DNA of 64,000 bases from Diabrotica undecimpunctata (taxonomy: Eukaryota; Arthropoda; Insecta; Coleoptera; Chrysomelidae). Positions within the stretch are counted from its first letter, which is position 1. The number at the start of each line of letters is the position of its first letter. The translations under genes were made by a program, and so were the position numbers. Below are positions 59,000 to 64,000 of this stretch, in pieces. The notes below the pieces were generated by a model. It had not been told where the DNA came from. It saw nothing but the letters and a program-made list of their open reading frames with translations, and searched no databases. Where the stretch lies: contig NC_092807.1 in the NCBI RefSeq assembly GCF_040954645.1, positions 55,451,239 through 55,515,238 on the forward strand. Reading direction: 5' to 3'.

Positions 59000-60551
59000 A
59001 ATATATTGTCTATTCCAAATCAGTTTGTTCCAAAACCCTTTTGTTCGTTTATAAATAAATTCAAATTTTCTCGATGCCAGATCAGCCTGGAGTTGATATT
59101 TTTTCTAGTAGCTTGCCCATTGCACAAGTTAAGCTTATCGGTCTATAGGAATCGGAGTCTAGATAAGAGTTTTTGGGAAGTGGAAGAATGATAGATTTGG
59201 ATCAAACAGATATACTGGTGTCCTTATTTAAATAATTAAAGCATATGATTTTTAGGAGACGTGGGTAGGTGTTTTAAGAAAACAGTTGGGATATCGTCAA
59301 GCCAGGACTTGTTTCTTTTAGATCGAACTGAGTTGTTTAGTTCTTGTAACGTAAGAGGAGTGTTTATTGGAATGTTGAAGTTTTCAAGAGAGAGTTTAAA
59401 CCTTTTGGCCTCTAGTTTGTTTTTCAGAAATATAAAATCGAAATTTTCATTGGAAGACATTTGTAGTGCTTAGCTAATGATTTAACAATTTTAAGTGGAG
59501 AGATAGTGAGATCTGACAATTTGATTACCTATGTTAAGACTAGACATTGGGGGTGACTCCTATTTAAAAAAATTTACGTATTTTCTTCCATACTTCTTTT
59601 ACACGAGTGGAGCTGTTATTGATAGAGACATATTGGGCCCAACTTGATTTTTTAAGTTAATCATTTAAACTTTAAGCTGTAGCTTTTATTTTTTTGTAAT
59701 TGATTTTATTTTCGAGCGTTTTATGCTTATTATATCTATTAAAAACTATTCTGCTGGAACGTACGGCTTTGTTTCAATCAAAATTTCACCAAGGCATACG
59801 AATATGATTTTTGATGGGCTTTGTTTTGCCGATAAAGAGCTTTCAACTCTGAAATATGATACTATAATATAGCTTCTTAAAAAGCATTTATATTATCATT
59901 CATTATGAGATTTTCTAAAGCCTTATCTATATAATTTTCAAAATCGATCCACTTTGCAGAATTTACATACCATTTGGACAAGAAAGATATTGGACAAGGC
60001 TGACCTGAGAGATTCTCTATGGTAATAGGGTACTGAACTCTACACTGTACACTACCCTAAGTATACTTGAGAACAGTCCAAGAGAGACATAGAGCTAGAC
60101 CTGGATCGTACAAGATTAAAATTATCACGGAGGATTCTTTAGTGCAGACGTTAAATCTTGTAGGTAACCTATCATTTTAAATAACAACCAGTTTTTCTCT
60201 GTGAATAATACGCATATAAATTCCAATAAAGTTATGACTATTAAAATCACCAACGATGATTAGATAAGGGGGTATCTGTTCGATAAGGCTTTTTAAATCT
60301 TTATATGTAGCTGTGGAACTATATCGAAGGTAAATGTTACAGATAAAAATTGGAACGGAAGCAGTAATCTCTATACCTATAGCTTTAATGTTACTATTAA
60401 TAGGAGAATCATTTGCAGCTAAAGATTTTTTGACACGTGTCATAACTTTAATTAAGGAGTAATTATTATCATGTACTTTGTCTTTTCTAAAAATGGTTAA
60501 ATATTGGGAATTATAGTTTTTTTGGGATTTAAATTTGTTTCTTGGAGTCAT
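59000..60551 (-). pseudogene. LINE copy E ORF2: endonuclease and RT pieces
   Basis: 60177-60551 gives the middle of the endonuclease (IKAIGIEITASVPIFICNIYL, then IIVGDFNSHN). The conserved GDFN-H catalytic block is intact, but the following W-G is lost. 59236-59460 matches the linker before RT (PLTLQELNNSVRSKRNKSWLDDIPTVFLKHLP). Pieces with SCQIRSFWNK-like and GIPQGS blocks follow to about 58900. Many stops. No YADD block seen. Confidence 0.8.
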
Positions 60552-61106
60552 ATTACTTCGTTACATAATTCAGAAATAATGAGCTTTTGTAAGGTTGGAG
60601 GTAGCGATATGACTCGCCCTCGGATTCAAAGATGTCGGAAGTGTCGGAGGATTGTCTTTCTTAAGGAGGTGATAAAGTTTCGTTGATCTATCTTTTAATT
60701 GTGGATGGACTTTAGTTCGCATATGAATTAATCTTAGTGGGTCAGAAGCAAAATCTTGAATTATGTTAGGATGATCTTACATCTAGTTAACATTACGTAG
60801 AAATAGATTCAGTTGGTCAAAATTGAGAACAAATGTGGATGAATGATCTTGGATACAATTTTTTGCATGCCCAAGGTCATATGATTTTGTTGATTTTATG
60901 GATGTATACCCTTCGTTGCATTTGACCTTCTTGACTCTAGGTTTGTATCTAGGAACAGAAAATTATTTTTCTGTATGACTTGTTTCTGGAGACGTAAAAA
61001 CATCATTCATACAACGTTATGGCTGAGGATTGATATTAATTACTTTGCAGCTATCTATGGTACTGACTTCTCCTTGACCATTATTTTTGTTGGGATTGCT
61101 GTGATT

Positions 61107-61826
61107 CTACTTCTTCTTCTTCTTTCTCTTTATAAGCAATTCTGCTTGTTCATTGGCGGATTAATACCTCTATGGAAGGATGGTAATACCTCGATCTTTT
61201 GCGCGGTCGCCCGATACTTCTTCTGCCGATTGTAGACTTTTCTCTTACTATTTTGACGACATGGGTCTCCTCCATTCTGCTTATGTGGTTATTCGATTCT
61301 TTTTTTCTATTTTGTGTTCATTCATTTATACACTGTACGTTACATTTTCTTCTAATGTCTTCACTTCTCTTTTGATCTCTCAGCGTATTTCCTGTAATTC
61401 TTCTCAGTACTCTCATGTCTGCCGTTTTCAGTAGCCTTTGCGTGTTGGCTGTGTCGGGTCTTGTTTCTGAGGTGTATGTCATTATTGGTCTTACACTCCT
61501 GCCAGTGTATTTGCTTTTTGTACTTGAGCCCCCACTTCTTTGTCCAGGTCTCCATAGCTATACAGTGTAATTACCAGGTATTTTATTTCCATTACTTCTT
61601 TAATACTGATGCCATCCATTTCTATTTTACATCTGGTTGGTTCTTTGCTGACTACTATTGTTTTAGTTTTCTGAGATGAGATTGTTATATTAAATTCTTT
61701 TACTCTTATGTTAAATCTGTGGACCACTCTTTGCAGACTATCTTGATCTTGGGCTATCAATATTGCGTCGTCTGCGTAACAAAGTATTTTGAATTCTTTG
61801 TTTCCCTCTCTGTATCCTTTCCCTTC
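61107..61826 (-). mobile_element. Nested 5'-truncated LINE, 11-bp TSD
   Basis: TTGCTGTGATT occurs at 61096-61106 and 61827-61837. The insert reads GYREGNKEFKILCYADDAILIAQDQDSL at its truncated start, then FNITISSQKTKTIVVSKEP and MDGISIKEVMEIKYL. Shifted frames follow, with ETWTKKWG and RRRT-like tails, ending in (GAA)n at 61110-61125. It is the same family as 19555-20533, truncated near the same place, just before the RT YADD box. It sits inside LINE copy E ORF1. Confidence 0.92.
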
Positions 61827-62584
61827 TTGCTGTGATTGTTTGCTGATTTTTCTTCGATAAAAATTTATGTGATTGATAAGAATATAGCTGCAGGTTAAAA
61901 CATGATTTCAAGGGAGGAAAAAGTAACAGGTTGACTGTGATTTAAATCAATTAAACTTATTGTTAATTTCAGTTTATCGGGACACTTGGTGGCGATGCGT
62001 ATAGACTTTTTTCAGTTATATCAGGTCATAATTTTTTGAGATAAGAATATTCGATGTGATGTATTATCGAAGTCTAAGCTAAATGAGTAGAGTGAGGAGA
62101 TATTCTGGGGGCTAACGTAAATATGTCTTCTGAAACTCAAAATATGATTGTTTTCTGGAAAATTTTAAATGGTTTTTGGAAGAGTGACAAGAGAGACTAT
62201 TTTAAGTCCAGTTTTTTGTAAATAATCAACTAACAGACTGTGCGGTATTGTGGGGCATACTTTTGAAAAAATGGTGTGTTTGGTTGCTGAAATTAGTATT
62301 CTAGCTTGTACAATATTTTTTAATTCTTACTTGTACATGGTTTTGCATAAAATCGTCCACATTTTTTTGTTTGCACGCTGCATGTTAATTTAATTATTAG
62401 ATAATCGAGAGAAAAAAATATTTTTGGGATGAATTAGGTTGCCCAAAGAAAATAAGGAATCTTGCAGTCTCGTATTTTCTTAAGTGCTGAAGACAATAGC
62501 TTGGTGTTTTGAAGGAAATTGTACAGAAATTGCCGATGAATAGGTTTTATTAGTATTTGTTTGTAATTACAATACATTTGGTTG

Positions 62585-63640
62585 TGTTAGAGAGGCTTTG
62601 AATAAAATATTAGGTCACATTTGTGCTCTTTTTTATTTTTATTATTTAATTTCCCAGTTGTTTTGTTTCTTGCAGGGCAAGGATATCTATTGTATATTTT
62701 TCCATAATTTGGTCTAAGTTGTTGCCTTAGGTGTATTGTTGCCTTTCTTTTGTGTTTATTTTTCTGTTTTCCATGGTCGTATACCTTTGTCTTGCCGTTT
62801 CGGTATCAGATCTCCCCGGTTGTTTTTCTTCTACTAGTTTTTTGGCAATTTTTCTTTGGTATTTTCTTTAAGATGTTGTTTTTCTTCATCCCAGATCCAT
62901 TCTTTCCCATTCACGGACAACTTCTTATAGCCTATTTTTGTCTGTTTTCCTTTACTTTTTTCTTCCTTTGCTATTTTAATTTTTTCTCTCTATATTTCTT
63001 TTTCTTTTGCTGCTATGTCATTATTTATGTAGATCCATCTTTTTAATACTTCAACTTACTTTTCCCATTTAGTATTTTAATTTTATCCGTGAAAGTTTAT
63101 GTTTCTATGACATAGAGTGTCTGTCCTATCTTTGTTGCGTTTCTCATTTTTATTTGCGCCTGCAGTTCTTGTGATATGAATGTTTCCATGCTTTCTTTTA
63201 GTTTCTTATCATCATTTGTATCTATTTTTAAACGCGATATAATCAAACTTTTCTCTTTACTTGTTTTCTTTAGTTGTTCCATTCTGTCTTGTAATTGTTT
63301 CACGTCGTTTTTTAATTTTTTTGTTTTCCTCCTTTATCTCTTGTAGTTGTTTCTTATTTTTCATTTCTTCTTTTCTTATTTGCTTTATTTCATTCATCAT
63401 TTCTTAATTTTTTTCCATTAGTTGTTGCATTATTTTAATCATGACATCCTCTTTCTCTTCCTTTCTCTCTGTGTCACTTTTAGAAGGCGTACGCTTTGTC
63501 ATTTTACTTCTTCTAAAATATTCATCCTGGTCTCTTCTCTTGCGTTTCGTTTCTTCATCTTTATCTACTTCGCTTCCCGATGCTTTGTAACTTCTATTTA
63601 TTTTCCCATATTAATTAAACTTTTTTCTTACAATAACAAT
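62585..63640 (-). pseudogene. LINE coiled-coil ORF start and beginning of endonuclease domain
   Basis: The minus strand encodes a K/E-rich coiled coil (about 63620-63100; KQLQDRMEQLKKTSKEKSL). Then come SRLKIDTNDDKKLKESMETFI, IYINNDIAAKEKEI and KKLSVNGKEWIWDEE (about 62890-62930). Last, after a gap, is NLDQIMEKYTIDILALQETK (about 62670-62730), the opening block of an AP-type LINE endonuclease with the catalytic E. In insects such coiled-coil plus INNDLT-like blocks precede the endonuclease of the YRMGNK/LCYADDA LINEs, so this is probably a 5' fragment of that family. Broken by several stops. Confidence 0.75.
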
Positions 63641-64000
63641 TATAATTTAATGTTTTAATTTAATCTAATTCTTATCTTAACTTTAATCTAATTTATTTTA
63701 AGGCCGGATCTGGATTTTTGTAATAAAATTATGTGGCTTTTATTTTGATATTTAATTTCTTGTCGGCACTATTCATTTTATTATCTACCAAAAAACCAAA
63801 AAAACGCGTAGGAATACCTAAGCGGATCGACCACTCGGAAAACATTCGCCAAAATCAGTTTTCTAATCTTTCACAGAATTATTTATTTACTCAAAACTTA
63901 AAATTATTAAAATAGTTCTACCTTACTTGTCTGATGGCATTTCCTTTATTAACTACTATCACATGTATGCACTTTACTTTTAATACTTGTTTTTGAACAT
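63641..64000. other. AT-rich end of window, no gene seen
   Basis: No supported feature. Confidence 0.4.

Larger units (their letters stand above)
58730..62565 (-). mobile_element. LINE copy E, decayed relative of copy A, split by a nested LINE
   Basis: The minus strand preserves, in order, ORF1 pieces, endonuclease and RT pieces that each match copy A. ORF1 pieces are FPSKHQAIVFST at about 62550, then CPTIPHSLL about 62255 and LSFRRHIYVSP about 62130. After the nested insertion comes HSSTFVLNFDQLNLFL about 60845. It stops soon after the GIPQGS RT block near 58900, so the 3' half is absent. It is much more decayed than copy A. Confidence 0.82.

Noticed and set aside
62750..63658. Plus-strand ORFs rich in F, L and S, resembling membrane proteins
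   Set aside because: They are antisense to K/E-rich coiled-coil LINE coding sequence, which always gives F/L/S-rich mirrors.

Overview
This window looks like about 64 kb of AT-rich, transposon-dominated DNA from an insect or other arthropod, possibly a beetle (that last step is a guess). I found no convincing host protein-coding gene, no rRNA or tRNA and no CRISPR array. Almost every readable protein fragment comes from a mobile element, several elements are nested, and long (TA)n arrays punctuate the sequence.

Layout. 1-2574: 5'-truncated RNase-H-bearing LINE (copy C, + strand), itself hit by a 290-bp LINE fragment with a 10-bp target-site duplication (TSD). 4757-6257: decayed piggyBac transposase. 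6496-11700: nearly intact two-ORF LINE (copy A, minus) with one internal stop. 12979-13640: Tc1-like relic. 14200-15720: relic of an uncharacterised arthropod protein family. 17010-20620: DNA transposon with long inverted repeats, whose right arm is split by a LINE with a 10-bp TSD. 21200-26520: second nearly intact LINE (copy B, minus). 29545-30463: 5'-truncated LINE with a (GAA)n tail. 31265-32712: PGBD3-like piggyBac relic with recognisable ends. 32856-35986: two 507-bp MITEs in opposite orientation, one sitting in a fold-back element with a perfect 8-bp TSD. 36121-37320: IS630/Tc1-like transposase with two probable introns. 37334-37902: non-autonomous piggyBac remnant. 40448-41190 and 44288-44826: fold-back repeats carrying hammerhead-ribozyme motifs, interpreted as Penelope-like element (PLE) termini. 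41865-43784: another piggyBac relic. 44930-46290: LINE and Penelope RT fragments. 46472-54880: complete Ty3/Gypsy element of errantivirus type (gag, pol, env) with two 329-bp LTRs that read as identical. 54983-55978: candidate LTR of another element. 57205-57690: RTE tail. 58730-63640: interleaved relics of two LINE families.

How it fits together. The window records layers of activity: old relics full of stops and frameshifts, intermediate insertions with clear TSDs, and one very young insertion (the Gypsy element) inside a (TA)n array. Two RNase-H LINEs are each interrupted by very few in-frame TAA codons. The most distinctive functional signal is the set of four hammerhead-like motifs, three with intact cores, in PLE-type repeats lying close to a real Penelope RT fragment.
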